Shown here: one piece after another, positions 7,401 through 15,597 of the stretch
Layout: every line of letters starts with the position of its first letter
Numbering within the stretch: position 1 is the first letter of the stretch
Assembly: GCF_004522215.1 (NCBI RefSeq)
Contig: NZ_SDLR01000004.1
Span: 1-64,000 of the forward strand
Reading direction: 5' to 3'
Length of the DNA stretch: 64,000 bases
DNA from: Ammoniphilus sp. YIM 78166
Lineage (GTDB): Bacteria > Bacillota > Bacilli > Aneurinibacillales > RAOX-1
Made by a program: the position numbers and the translations under genes
The notes under the pieces: generated by a model
Databases searched by the model: none
Seen by the model: the letters and a program-made list of their open reading frames with translations, nothing else
Told to the model about the DNA's origin: nothing

Positions 7401-8792
7401 TTACACAGACAAACTGGCTACCTTTCCCTTATTCGTACTATACACCCCAAAAAACTCCTGGTAGAGGGCATGAACGGCTTTTTTCATGTGATTCTTTTTC
7501 ACCCCAAACATCATGCCAACTTCGGAGCAACCTTGATTGATGAGTTCCACATTGATCTTTTGCCTGGAGAGGACGCCCGAAGCTTTAGATAAAACAGAAA
7601 GATTATTTCTCATCTTTGGCCCTACTAGCATCACGACAGCCAGATCGCGGCCAACCACGAGCTGATCTACGGCGAGCTCGGCTTTCATTCGTGCGGTTAC
7701 ACGCGCCTCTTTTTCTCGGCTTAAATCCTCTTCTCGGAATAACAGAGAAATATCATCATTACCAGACAGATTATATTCTAGCGGAAGATTTTCTTCCTCG
7801 AGGATTTTCCTTAGCTTAAACCCAAAATCCGGCTCAGCATGCATGAGATATTTACAAAGATAAATACTACAATAGCCTTCATCAGAAGCAATGCCAGCCA
7901 CTAAGTTGGAGTCTGCTTCTCGCCTGCTGACGATCATGGTTCCCGGTGCGGCTGGATTGTTTGTGTTTTTGATACAGATAGGAACCTTCGCGCGAAAAGC
8001 GGGAATCAGGGCTTCGTCGTGAAAAACTTCAAACCCTGAATAAGAAAGCTCCCTCATTTCCTTGAAAGTCAACTTATTAATGCCACGAGGGTTGTTGACA
8101 ATATTCGGATTGACGACAAATACCGAATCGACATCTGTGAAGTTTTCATATAGATCCGCTTGGACGGCTGCAGCAAGGATCGATCCCGTAATATCGGATC
8201 CCCCACGGGAAAAGGTCACAACCGTCCCCTCTGGCGTATAGCCGAAAAAGCCTGGGAAAATCAGTATCCCTGATTTTTCCTGGAGGACTCGGAGACGAAG
8301 GTAGGACTCCGGGAGCACCTGGGCTTTCCCATTTTCTTTAGTCAAAAGCAGCCCTGCTTCTTTAGGATCGATATAATGAGCCTCGACTCCTTTCGTGCGC
8401 AAGTAGGCAGCCACGAGCTTCGCGCAATGATCCTCTCCACTCGCTTTAAGCAATTCCATATACTGCGTTCGATCTAGTGAATCCGAATATAGACGCTTAG
8501 TAAGATCCGTCCTGATGTCATCGAGGATTTCACCAGACAGCTCCAAACCACGAACCATCTCTTCGTAACGAGAAAGCACTTCAGAAAAAATCTCTTGGTA
8601 TGGTTTATTCGCTAAGTATTTCTCCGCACAGGAAATCAATAGATCGGTCACCTTTATGTCTTCTTTATAGCGTTTGCCCGGTGCCGATACCACTACGATT
8701 CTTCGAGTGGGATCACTTGATATAATGTCACTTACTTTTTTCACCTGTGCCGCTGTAGCCAGAGAAGTCCCGCCAAATTTACATACCTTCAT
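7401..8792 (-). CDS. Aspartate kinase (aspartokinase III type)
   Basis: A 463-residue aspartokinase. The amino acid kinase domain starts with KFGGTS at residues 5-10 and contains the FSRGGSDITGS nucleotide/aspartate loop near 195-205. The C-terminal third has two ACT-like regulatory segments (YSGFEVFHDEAL, then LSVLSKASGVLSRQKINVELINQG). Length and layout match the monofunctional YclM/aspartokinase III group of Bacillus. It makes aspartyl phosphate, the first step to lysine, threonine, methionine, diaminopimelate, dipicolinate or ectoine. It stands alone, with a c-di-AMP riboswitch in its leader and a terminator after it. A decayed partial copy lies at 2071-2350. Confidence 0.92.
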   Translation of the reverse strand: MKVCKFGGTSLATAAQVKKVSDIISSDPTRRIVVVSAPGKRYKEDIKVTDLLISCAEKYLANKPYQEIFSEVLSRYEEMVRGLELSGEILDDIRTDLTKRLYSDSLDRTQYMELLKASGEDHCAKLVAAYLRTKGVEAHYIDPKEAGLLLTKENGKAQVLPESYLRLRVLQEKSGILIFPGFFGYTPEGTVVTFSRGGSDITGSILAAAVQADLYENFTDVDSVFVVNPNIVNNPRGINKLTFKEMRELSYSGFEVFHDEALIPAFRAKVPICIKNTNNPAAPGTMIVSRREADSNLVAGIASDEGYCSIYLCKYLMHAEPDFGFKLRKILEEENLPLEYNLSGNDDISLLFREEDLSREKEARVTARMKAELAVDQLVVGRDLAVVMLVGPKMRNNLSVLSKASGVLSRQKINVELINQGCSEVGMMFGVKKNHMKKAVHALYQEFFGVYSTNKGKVASLSV

Positions 8793-8934
8793 TTATCCGC
8801 CCTCATTTCTTTAGAGTATTACATCGCAAATATGTTTGTCCTCGTGCTGACTACTCGCCATTTGGGCAGCACAAAAAGACCTGCAGATTTATCGAACCAA
8901 TAGAGGTACAAAAAGCCCCCTTGATTTTTTGGCG

Positions 8935-9080
8935 GTCTATGACCTCCTTCGCTTTAGCCGACGAAGTTAGCTGACGGGTAGGATGGCGAAAGAGCTTTCT
9001 CATCCCTTCTACAACTGTAGAATTAACCCCACTTACTTGGTTCCTCCGCTCCCAGTGCACTGGAATTAGGCCGTTATGCA
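8935..9080 (-). ncRNA. Cyclic di-AMP riboswitch (ydaO-yuaA class)
   Basis: The minus-strand leader of the aspartokinase gene carries the ordered conserved blocks of the ydaO-yuaA class. They are GCGGAGGAACCA, then GGGGTTAATTC, an AAGGGAT...ATCC arm, ACCCGTCAGCTAAC with TTCGTCGGC, then GCGAAGGAGG. The CTTCG/CGAAG closing stem is present. Between it and the aspartokinase start are about 140 bases, including GGGGGCTTTTTG, which could be part of an expression platform; no clean terminator stem was found. In known cases ligand binding lowers expression of genes for potassium transport, osmolytes and wall hydrolases. Assignment is by motif recall, without a covariance search. Confidence 0.8.
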
Positions 9081-9298
9081 ATTTTTCACTTTCTTAAGTT
9101 TATACCATTTGGGTAGTTATGGAAATTGGGCCTACTTGTAATATCCTGGTATATTAATTCAAAAATCCATGTCCTCTAACCAGCAGCCCTTTTATTCTTA
9201 TTAATCCTCCCAAATACTCGTGGAGAAGGGCATTCTCTCATGGATTAGATTAGAAAATGTTCTCCCGATATATACTATCTTTAGAATGGAGGTGCATC

Positions 9299-9784
9299 TT
9301 GAAGGACAAGGACATTCTCAAGCTATTCCTAATCATTGGTATGGCATGTTTGCCTACAGTAGTTAGAAAACCCCCTGCAAAATATTTTGTAACCATTTTT
9401 ATGATAAACTCCGTGTTTAATTATTTCTTAGACAATTATCTAGTTAAGAAGGGGTATCTCAAATATCCCGTCAAACTCATACCTGGAATAAAGCATAGTG
9501 CTTTGTATGATCATCTCATATGCCCGTTAGTTTCCGTTTGGGTTTGTCAGGCCACCTATGCTTCTAAATTAAAAGGGATCCTATTTAAATCCTTTCTCTT
9601 TGCTGTCCCTCAAGCTGGTTTTGAAGTTTTAGCGGAGAGAAAGACTAATCTAATTAAATTCCAGAATGGATGGACAGGCATTCACTCTTTTCTTACCGTC
9701 ATTCTTGCTAAGTTATCTTTACGAGCTTTTCTAGAAGTCCTTAAGCGGACTACTTACCAGCGAGGGGATCGCCAAAGCACTTAA
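9299..9784 (+). CDS. CBO0543 family integral membrane protein
   Basis: A small membrane protein of about 161 residues with roughly five hydrophobic segments. The TTG at 9299 is preferred as start because GGAGGTG lies at 9288-9294 with good spacing; an upstream ATG at 9257 has no ribosome binding site. The central VKKGYLKYPVK and the late ERKTNLIKF motif match the CBO0543 family (function unknown, common in spore-forming Bacillota, often beside germination or sporulation genes). It has its own terminator. A second intact family member is at 27981-28538 and a frameshifted one at 25229-25607. Confidence 0.7.
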   Translation: MKDKDILKLFLIIGMACLPTVVRKPPAKYFVTIFMINSVFNYFLDNYLVKKGYLKYPVKLIPGIKHSALYDHLICPLVSVWVCQATYASKLKGILFKSFLFAVPQAGFEVLAERKTNLIKFQNGWTGIHSFLTVILAKLSLRAFLEVLKRTTYQRGDRQST

Positions 9785-9819
9785 AAAACCAGCCACCGGA
9801 AAGAGCGGTAGCTGGTTTT
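9784..9819 (+). terminator. Terminator of the CBO0543 gene
   Basis: Hairpin AAAACCAGCCACCG / CGGTAGCTGGTTTT immediately after the stop codon, followed by TTTTC. Confidence 0.8.
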
Positions 9820-9833
9820 CTCACTTCAGTATT

Positions 9834-9870
9834 AAAAAAAGACCCCATCGCTCGAGCAATAAGGTCTTTT
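9834..9870 (-). terminator. Terminator of DoxX gene 1
   Basis: AAAAAAAGACC paired with GGTCTTTT, with an inner GCTCGAGC palindrome in the loop. It lies about 30 bases beyond the stop of the DoxX gene; a similar hairpin follows the paralogue at 47748-47783. Confidence 0.7.
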
Positions 9871-9902
9871 CTCAACACATTGATACCATTTTCATTTTCC
9901 CT

Positions 9903-10412
9903 TTACACATTCATTCTATGTTCTCGCTTAAACGTCTCATTCACGAATTTTTTCATCCAAGGAATCATAAAGCGGTCAGCGCCCCAAGCATAAGCGGCAG
10001 CTCCCATTCCTAACAGGATAAAGGCTGTAGTAAGTAAAATCGGGTTGGTGCTGATCGTTCCGGCGAGCAGGAAGTTTAGATTCATGAAGGCACCGGCATA
10101 AAGAGCCACTGTAGTGAAGGCCCCTAGAATCAATCCCAAGCCTACCGCTACTTCTCCCCAGGCAACCAAGAAATTAAAGAGTTCGACATTCGGCAACGCG
10201 AAGCCTTCTAAGAAAGCGGCGTACCAGCCTTTCACAATGGGGTTTTCCCCGCTCGCTTTGGCAATCGCTCCATTTAAATACCCTGTCGCATCAAAGCCCC
10301 CAAAAGCCTTTCCCCATCCTGCTTTCAGCCATTGTACCCCTAACCAGATTCGTACGATCGTCCATAATGGAACCATATAAGTGCTTCTCATTTTCTCTAA
10401 CATTTTCATCAT
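9903..10412 (-). CDS. DoxX family membrane protein (copy 1)
   Basis: A 169-residue membrane protein of the DoxX family with four predicted helices. Typical blocks are VRIWLGVQWLKAGWGKAF, FLVAWGEVAVGLGLILG and AYAWGADR. It is nearly identical to the protein at 47822-48331. DoxX proteins are linked in various bacteria to quinone-dependent thiosulfate oxidation or redox stress; the exact role here is unknown. A 13-codon ORF with a strong ribosome binding site lies just upstream, and an Fnr-type box precedes the promoter, so induction under low oxygen is likely. The start could be either of two adjacent ATGs. Confidence 0.85.
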   Translation of the reverse strand: MMKMLEKMRSTYMVPLWTIVRIWLGVQWLKAGWGKAFGGFDATGYLNGAIAKASGENPIVKGWYAAFLEGFALPNVELFNFLVAWGEVAVGLGLILGAFTTVALYAGAFMNLNFLLAGTISTNPILLTTAFILLGMGAAAYAWGADRFMIPWMKKFVNETFKREHRMNV

Positions 10413-10421
10413 ATCCCTTCA

Positions 10422-10463
10422 CTATTGATAGAGTAAGTATTTGATTAAGCCTTTCTGAACCAT
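10422..10463 (-). CDS. Short leader ORF upstream of DoxX gene 1 (13 aa)
   Basis: Encodes MVQKGLIKYLLYQ. It is preceded by a near-perfect Shine-Dalgarno AAGGAGGTGA at ideal distance and lies 10 bases upstream of the DoxX start. The same arrangement, with a related peptide MVQKSIKRLMRYLIYQ, occurs before the DoxX paralogue. Conservation of the start, MVQK, the YL.YQ end and the ribosome binding site suggests it is translated, either as a small membrane-active peptide or for translational coupling. It is unlike any family known to me. Confidence 0.6.
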   Translation of the reverse strand: MVQKGLIKYLLYQ

Positions 10464-10489
10464 TTACTCACCTCCTTCTTTACACTTTT

Positions 10490-10529
10490 AGTATAATCGA
10501 TTTCACATCCTCATGTGATAGTCTTCACA
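10490..10529 (-). promoter_or_regulatory. Fnr-type box and -10 element of DoxX module 1
   Basis: A perfect TGTGA-N6-TCACA palindrome (10514-10529) is followed after 18 bases by TATACT (10490-10495) on the minus strand. This puts the box centre near -40, the class II activator position of Fnr/Crp family proteins. There is no good -35 hexamer, which fits activator dependence. Box, spacing and -10 are identical in layout at the paralogous locus. Confidence 0.7.
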
Positions 10530-10611
10530 AAGTTGAAAAAAATTGATCATAAATTAGCTATAAAAAATGCATAGTTTATCCATTGTTTTTTTCAACCGTA
10601 TGTAGATAAAG

Positions 10612-10670
10612 GGAAAAAAGGAGTCCGATACCGCGTGGCCTAGAGCGGCCGGAGGTCAGACTCCTTTTTT
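10612..10670 (-). terminator. Terminator of the murQ operon
   Basis: AAAAAAGGAGTC paired with GACTCCTTTTTT, with an inner GGCC/CGG-rich region. It lies 35 bases beyond the murQ stop codon. Confidence 0.8.
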
Positions 10671-10704
10671 CGAAGGTTATCATACCGAATCTGAAAAAGC
10701 CCCA

Positions 10705-11610
10705 TTATCCCTGCGCAATCGCCTCACGCACACGACCTCTGGTCCTCTCCAACAGCTCAACCGCCGCATCGTAACCCAATCCCGTTTGCTGCATGACGAT
10801 AGCGATTCTCGCATCTCCACCGGACGACTGCTCCGATAGCACCGAAGCTTCCTCATAAGACACTCCCGTCACTTCCATAATGATCCGTTTTACGCGTTCG
10901 CGCAATTTATGATTGGTCGCTTGAACGTTCACCATCCAGTTGCCGTAAACCTTCCCCAACCGGATCATCGCTCCTGTCGTCAGCATGTTTAAGACCATCT
11001 TCTGGGCGGTACCGGCCTTGAGACGAGTAGAGCCTGTCACCACCTCGGGTCCGACCACCACATTGATTGCGACATTAGCTTCCCCTGTTAACTCCGAAGT
11101 GGAGTTACAGGAGAGCGAAACGGTCACCGCCCCGATCTCTTTGGCCGCCTGTAACGCGCCGATAACATAGGGAGTACGCCCGCTTGCCGCAATGCCTACC
11201 ACCACATCACCCGACTGGACGCCGTATTTCACGACATCTTCTCGACCTAGTTCTGGCAGATCTTCAGCCCCCTCAATGGCTTCGACTAAAGCCTTATAGC
11301 CTCCCGCAATGACGCCCTGCACAAGAGACGGTTCCGTGCCAAACGTCGGCGGGCACTCCGAAGCATCCAAGACCCCCAACCGGCCGCTCGTCCCGGCACC
11401 AAAGTAAAACAAACGACCGCCTTTTTCCATGGATTCAACGATGAAATCTATCGCTTGGGAGATCGCCTCCAGCTCTTTCTCTACCGCATAAGCCACCGTT
11501 TGATCCTCACGGTTCATGAGTTCAACCACTTCGCGCGTCGTTAAGGAATCTAGATTTTGCGTGGCTTCATTTCTCATTTCTGTCGTTAGACGATTTAATT
11601 GATCTATCAT
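10705..11610 (-). CDS. murQ: N-acetylmuramic acid 6-phosphate etherase
   Basis: A 301-residue MurQ. The SIS sugar-isomerase domain shows GAGTSGRLGVLDASECPPTF (residues 71-90) with the catalytic Glu at 85, followed by the GIAASGRTPY block and the NMLTTGAMIRLGKVYGNWMV block. It removes the lactyl ether from MurNAc-6-phosphate, giving GlcNAc-6-phosphate and D-lactate in the cytoplasm. It is the last gene of the operon, 27 bases after oppF. With AnmK at the other end, the operon covers both steps from anhydroMurNAc to GlcNAc-6-phosphate. Confidence 0.95.
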   Translation of the reverse strand: MIDQLNRLTTEMRNEATQNLDSLTTREVVELMNREDQTVAYAVEKELEAISQAIDFIVESMEKGGRLFYFGAGTSGRLGVLDASECPPTFGTEPSLVQGVIAGGYKALVEAIEGAEDLPELGREDVVKYGVQSGDVVVGIAASGRTPYVIGALQAAKEIGAVTVSLSCNSTSELTGEANVAINVVVGPEVVTGSTRLKAGTAQKMVLNMLTTGAMIRLGKVYGNWMVNVQATNHKLRERVKRIIMEVTGVSYEEASVLSEQSSGGDARIAIVMQQTGLGYDAAVELLERTRGRVREAIAQG

Positions 11611-11637
11611 CTTCCCCTCATCCTCTCCTTCCAGTTC

Positions 11638-12600
11638 TTACAAATGACAAGAAACGTAGTGCCCCTCATCCGTGATCTTTAATGTAGGTGTTGTGGTTCG
11701 ACAAATGTCCATGCAGGAGGGACAGCGCGGGTGAAACGTACAGCCTGAAGGGGGATTAGACGGACTTGGCAGATCCCCTTCGAGTAAAATCCGCTCCCTC
11801 ACCGCATCCGGGTTAGCCACGGGTACAGCAGACAACAACGCTTTGGTATACGGATGTTTTGGAGCTCGGTATAAGGCCCCTTTCTCCGCAACCTCCACGA
11901 CTTTGCCCAAATACATCACGGCTACGCGATCTGAAATATGTTTAACGACACTTAAATCATGCGAGATAAAAAGATAGGTGAGTTTAAAATCCCGCTGCAA
12001 ATCCTGCATGAGGTTCAATACTTGGGCTTGAATGGATACGTCCAATGCCGAAACCGGTTCATCTGCGACAATCAGCTTCGGCCGCAGAATCAGGGCACGG
12101 GCAATCCCGATTCGCTGTCTTTGTCCTCCGGAGAACTCATGGGGGTAGCGATCAAGATGCTTGGTGGTCAGTCCCACGATCTCGATCATTTCCTCTACTT
12201 TCTTGCGTCTCTCAGCCGGAGTACCTATTCCATGAACAATTAACGGATCCATTAAAATTTGGGCAATCGTCTTCCGCGGGTTCAGCGAAGCGAACGGATC
12301 CTGGAAGACGAACTGCACATCCCGACGCATCTGTCTCATCTCTTCAGGAGACAGGGTTAGAATGTTCTTCCCTTGAAACCACACTTCCCCTGCCGTCGGC
12401 TCGATCAGACGGGTGAGACATCGTCCGGTGGTGGACTTTCCGCAGCCGGACTCACCGACAAGGCTCACCGTTTCCCCTTCATAGATAGTTAAATCCACGC
12501 CATCGACGGCTCGCACGGTTTTCGTTTTCCCCCAGAATCCGCTGGTCGTGGCAAAATGCTTCGTTAAAGCTTTCACTTCCAATAGAGGCTGACAACTCAT
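11638..12600 (-). CDS. Oligopeptide/muropeptide ABC transporter ATP-binding protein (OppF/DppF type)
   Basis: The ATG at 12600 is chosen because it overlaps the stop of the preceding gene (ATGA); a longer frame to 12696 only shadows that gene. About 320 residues: Walker [11 protein letters not shown]-loop [13 protein letters not shown], signature FSGGQRQR, Walker B LIVADEP, and the C-terminal oligopeptide-family tail with [11 protein letters not shown] cysteines. It pairs with the OppD-type ATPase encoded just before. The operon context points to muropeptide or peptidoglycan-fragment import. Confidence 0.88.
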   Translation of the reverse strand: MSCQPLLEVKALTKHFATTSGFWGKTKTVRAVDGVDLTIYEGETVSLVGESGCGKSTTGRCLTRLIEPTAGEVWFQGKNILTLSPEEMRQMRRDVQFVFQDPFASLNPRKTIAQILMDPLIVHGIGTPAERRKKVEEMIEIVGLTTKHLDRYPHEFSGGQRQRIGIARALILRPKLIVADEPVSALDVSIQAQVLNLMQDLQRDFKLTYLFISHDLSVVKHISDRVAVMYLGKVVEVAEKGALYRAPKHPYTKALLSAVPVANPDAVRERILLEGDLPSPSNPPSGCTFHPRCPSCMDICRTTTPTLKITDEGHYVSCHL

Positions 12601-13568
12601 ACTTTCTCCTCCTCCACCAACACGCAACGCACGCGATGCTGCTCGGTTACAGAAATGAACTCCGGCGCCGTCTGATGACAGCGATCGGTTGCCCACTCAC
12701 ATCTCGGAGCGAATCGGCAGCATTTAGGCAGATCGCTCAGAAGAGGAACGGTCCCGGGTATCGCTTGAAGACGATCCTGGTCCTCGGCAAAGTCCGGCAT
12801 CGATTTCATCAATCCGATCGTGTAAGGATGCTTCGGGCTTCGGAACAAGCTTCGGATATCCGCTTCTTCCACCACCTGACCGGCATACATTACGATGACA
12901 CGTTCACACATCTCGGCCACGACACCCAAATCATGGGTGATCATGACAATCGAGGTCCCATTTTCTTTTTTTAGCTTTTTCATGAGCTCTAATATCTGAG
13001 CCTGGATGGTGACATCCAAGGCGGTTGTCGGTTCGTCGGCAATGATGAGCTTCGGCTGACAGGCCATCGCCATGGCGATCATGACGCGCTGCCTCATCCC
13101 CCCAGATAGCTGATGAGGATACGAGGAGAAAATTTCGTCTGCCCGCGGAATTCCCACGGCTTTTAACAGCTGGATCGTTTTTTCCTTGGCTTGCGCCTTC
13201 GACAGACCTAAGTGATTGCGCAGCGGCTCGGATATCTGTTTTCCGACCGAGTGAAGCGGATTAAGAGAGGTCATGGGCTCCTGAAAGATCATGGCCACTC
13301 GATTTCCCCGCACCTTTTTCATTTCCTTTTCACTGAGTTCAAGCAAGTTCTTTCCTTCAAAGGCAATCGTGCCATCGGTCACGGCATTCTTACCGAGCAA
13401 TCGCATAATGGATAAGCTCGTCACACTTTTCCCACAGCCAGATTCCCCCACAATCCCTAGGGTTTCCCCCGGTTCTAGTGTAAAATTCACCCCATCGACT
13501 ACCGTAATGGAGCTTCTGGATTGCTTGAACGTCGTTTTTAGATTTCGCACTTCTAGGATCGGTGCCAT
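12597..13568 (-). CDS. Oligopeptide/muropeptide ABC transporter ATP-binding protein (OppD/DppD type)
   Basis: A 323-residue ABC ATPase: Walker [10 protein letters not shown]-loop IFQEPMTSLNPLH, signature LSGGMRQR, Walker B LIIADEP, and an oligopeptide-family C-terminus with CRFAPRCEWATDRC cysteines. It starts 4 bases after the serine hydrolase gene and overlaps the next ATPase gene. Splitting the two ATPase genes from the permease genes by a hydrolase gene is unusual for opp operons and ties the transporter to wall-fragment processing. Confidence 0.88.
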   Translation of the reverse strand: MAPILEVRNLKTTFKQSRSSITVVDGVNFTLEPGETLGIVGESGCGKSVTSLSIMRLLGKNAVTDGTIAFEGKNLLELSEKEMKKVRGNRVAMIFQEPMTSLNPLHSVGKQISEPLRNHLGLSKAQAKEKTIQLLKAVGIPRADEIFSSYPHQLSGGMRQRVMIAMAMACQPKLIIADEPTTALDVTIQAQILELMKKLKKENGTSIVMITHDLGVVAEMCERVIVMYAGQVVEEADIRSLFRSPKHPYTIGLMKSMPDFAEDQDRLQAIPGTVPLLSDLPKCCRFAPRCEWATDRCHQTAPEFISVTEQHRVRCVLVEEEKV

Positions 13569-13572
13569 GAAT

Positions 13573-14736
13573 CTATTCCCCTCCTTTCTGCTTTCCTAGT
13601 CCTACACAAGCAAAAACCCGATTATGATGCATATGGCGCCAACGAATGATGCCGTCCTTCACCTTGGGATGGACACGGTTCGTCAGCGTGACGATCGTCG
13701 CTTGGCGCTTCGGATCATGCCAGATGGAGGTTCCCGTAAACCCGGTATGACCGAAGCCCGATGCGGAAACCAAATCCCCACCGCTGCAGCCCCTAGCTTT
13801 TTGCTCCTGATTGCCCCCCATTATGGAATGCTCCCACCCCAATGCTCTTCTTGGGGCCAAGGCACCACTCTGACATTGAATGGCGAAGTCTCGCAACAAG
13901 AGATCTAAATAAAATCCCGCAGGGTCCGACCATAATTTCATATAGGAAAGGAGATCCCCTACGGTAGAAAACAATCCTGCATGGCCGCTCACACCGCCTA
14001 AACCGTAATGAGCATTTCCATCATGCACCGCCCCTTGAATGATTCCTTTGCGCCAAGGAACACTCTTCCATTCCTCCTCCGTAAAAGCCAGGGAACCGGC
14101 CGGATGATCCTGCAGGTAATTCCAAGCCATCTGCTTTTCGTATTCATTTCCCTCTTCCGTCGGAGCTACGTCCCACTCTTTCCTTGTTCCATAGCCTGTA
14201 TGATTCATGGAAAACGGTTGAAAGATCAACCGCTTCGCAATTTCCTCCAACGGAAGATCCCACGTTCGCTCTAAAATAAAACCCAGAAGCATGAAGCCCA
14301 GATCACTATAAACGACTTGCTTGCCTGGCTCTCCGATTAAAGGTTCCTTTCCGATTGCTTCGATATAAGCTTGCCGCCCCTGGCACGTGATAAACAAAGG
14401 ACGCCATGCAGGGAGACCCGACGTATGGGTCAACAGCTGATGAAGGGTGATTTGCTCTTTTTTCTCTCGATCGAAGCCCAGCGTAAATTCCGGAATATGC
14501 CTGGCTACCCGATCAAATAAGGAGAGCTTCCCGGCCTGAACACTTAGAAGAATGGCCGGTAGCGTGACGACAACCTTCGTTAAGGAAGCCACATCAAACA
14601 CCGTATGTTCGTGTACCCCTTTCATGGCCAGGATCGGAGATTCTCCCTCCCTCTTTAGGCCCGCAATCGCCGTCGGGAAGAAGCCTTGCTCGATCCCATC
14701 CGTCAAGCTTTCTTCTAATACCAATTGTTCGTTCAT
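13573..14736 (-). CDS. Serine hydrolase, beta-lactamase/YbbE-like family
   Basis: A 387-residue class C beta-lactamase-like hydrolase with no clear signal peptide. The catalytic SxxK motif is SLTK at residues 51-54, and a YSD motif near 143 stands in for YxN. A GHTGFTGTS block near residue 330 is the usual third motif. It resembles B. subtilis YbbE, which is encoded in the MurNAc-recycling cluster with murQ. It sits inside the opp genes here, so it probably trims peptides or esters from imported muropeptides; lack of a signal suggests a cytoplasmic site. Substrate not readable. Confidence 0.8.
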   Translation of the reverse strand: MNEQLVLEESLTDGIEQGFFPTAIAGLKREGESPILAMKGVHEHTVFDVASLTKVVVTLPAILLSVQAGKLSLFDRVARHIPEFTLGFDREKKEQITLHQLLTHTSGLPAWRPLFITCQGRQAYIEAIGKEPLIGEPGKQVVYSDLGFMLLGFILERTWDLPLEEIAKRLIFQPFSMNHTGYGTRKEWDVAPTEEGNEYEKQMAWNYLQDHPAGSLAFTEEEWKSVPWRKGIIQGAVHDGNAHYGLGGVSGHAGLFSTVGDLLSYMKLWSDPAGFYLDLLLRDFAIQCQSGALAPRRALGWEHSIMGGNQEQKARGCSGGDLVSASGFGHTGFTGTSIWHDPKRQATIVTLTNRVHPKVKDGIIRWRHMHHNRVFACVGLGKQKGGE

Positions 14737-14748
14737 GAGTCTCCCTCC

Positions 14749-15582
14749 TTATTTGCTGCGGTGGCGAGGATCAAGCAAGTCTCGCAGCGCATCTCCGAAT
14801 AAATTAAATGATAGGATCGTGATCGTCATCGCTACGCTCGGCCAGATAATCATACCGGGAGCGAGCTCCATATATCGGCGAGACTCCGAAATCATGCCAC
14901 CCCATGACGGATCTGGCGGTTGAATCCCTAAACCGAGGAAGCTTAACGCCGACTCGGTCAGAATCGCACCCGAAATCGCTAGAGTAGACTGCACAAGCAA
15001 CGGAGCATTGACGTTCGGGAAAATCTCGAGAAACATAATGCGGCTTGTACTTGCTCCAATCGAACGGGCACTTTCCACATACTCCAAATTTTTAATACTT
15101 AACACGGTACTTCGAACCAAACGGGTAAAGACGGGAATATTGACGATCCCAATGGCCAAAATCGTATTAAACATCCCCGGCCCTAGAGCCGCGACAATCG
15201 CTAAAGCCAGCAAGATTTCTGGAAATGCGAAAAGGATATCCATGATTCGCATGATGATGCCGTCCATCCGGCCGCCAAAGTATCCGGCCAGCAATCCAAA
15301 TAAAGAACCAAAAATCACACTAATGGCCACCGAACTAATCCCCACGAGTAAGGAAATTCTGGCACCGTACAAAATACGGCTGAACAGGTCCCGGCCGAAT
15401 TGATCTGTTCCAAGCAGGAACTCTGCCGAGCTTCCTTCCAGGCGGTGATCTTTAAACATCTCGGTAGGATCATGCGGAGCAATGAACGGAGCAAGTACCG
15501 CGGCAGCCACGAGAAGGAACAGCAAGATCAAGCAAACAACAGCAGTTTTATTACGGAAAAAACGAGTACGAAATGAGTTCAC
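14749..15582 (-). CDS. Oligopeptide/muropeptide ABC transporter permease (OppC/DppC type)
   Basis: A 277-residue permease with an N-terminal transmembrane helix (about 12-35), the DppC-type segment FLLGTDQFGRDLFSRILYGA, five further helices, and the EAA coupling motif ESARSIGAS. The C-terminal GDALRDLLDPR is typical of the family. It is encoded between oppB and the serine hydrolase with 12-15 base gaps. It forms the channel with the OppB-type partner. Confidence 0.9.
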   Translation of the reverse strand: MNSFRTRFFRNKTAVVCLILLFLLVAAAVLAPFIAPHDPTEMFKDHRLEGSSAEFLLGTDQFGRDLFSRILYGARISLLVGISSVAISVIFGSLFGLLAGYFGGRMDGIIMRIMDILFAFPEILLALAIVAALGPGMFNTILAIGIVNIPVFTRLVRSTVLSIKNLEYVESARSIGASTSRIMFLEIFPNVNAPLLVQSTLAISGAILTESALSFLGLGIQPPDPSWGGMISESRRYMELAPGMIIWPSVAMTITILSFNLFGDALRDLLDPRHRSK

Positions 15583-15597
15583 TTTTGCTTCTCCTTC

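Noticed and set aside
8851..9081. 76-codon minus-strand ORF
   Set aside because: It coincides with the riboswitch; apparent coding is a by-product of the structured RNA.
12601..12696. Longer start for the OppF-type gene
   Set aside because: The extension lies wholly within the OppD-type gene and lacks a ribosome binding site; the ATGA overlap start is normal for this operon type.
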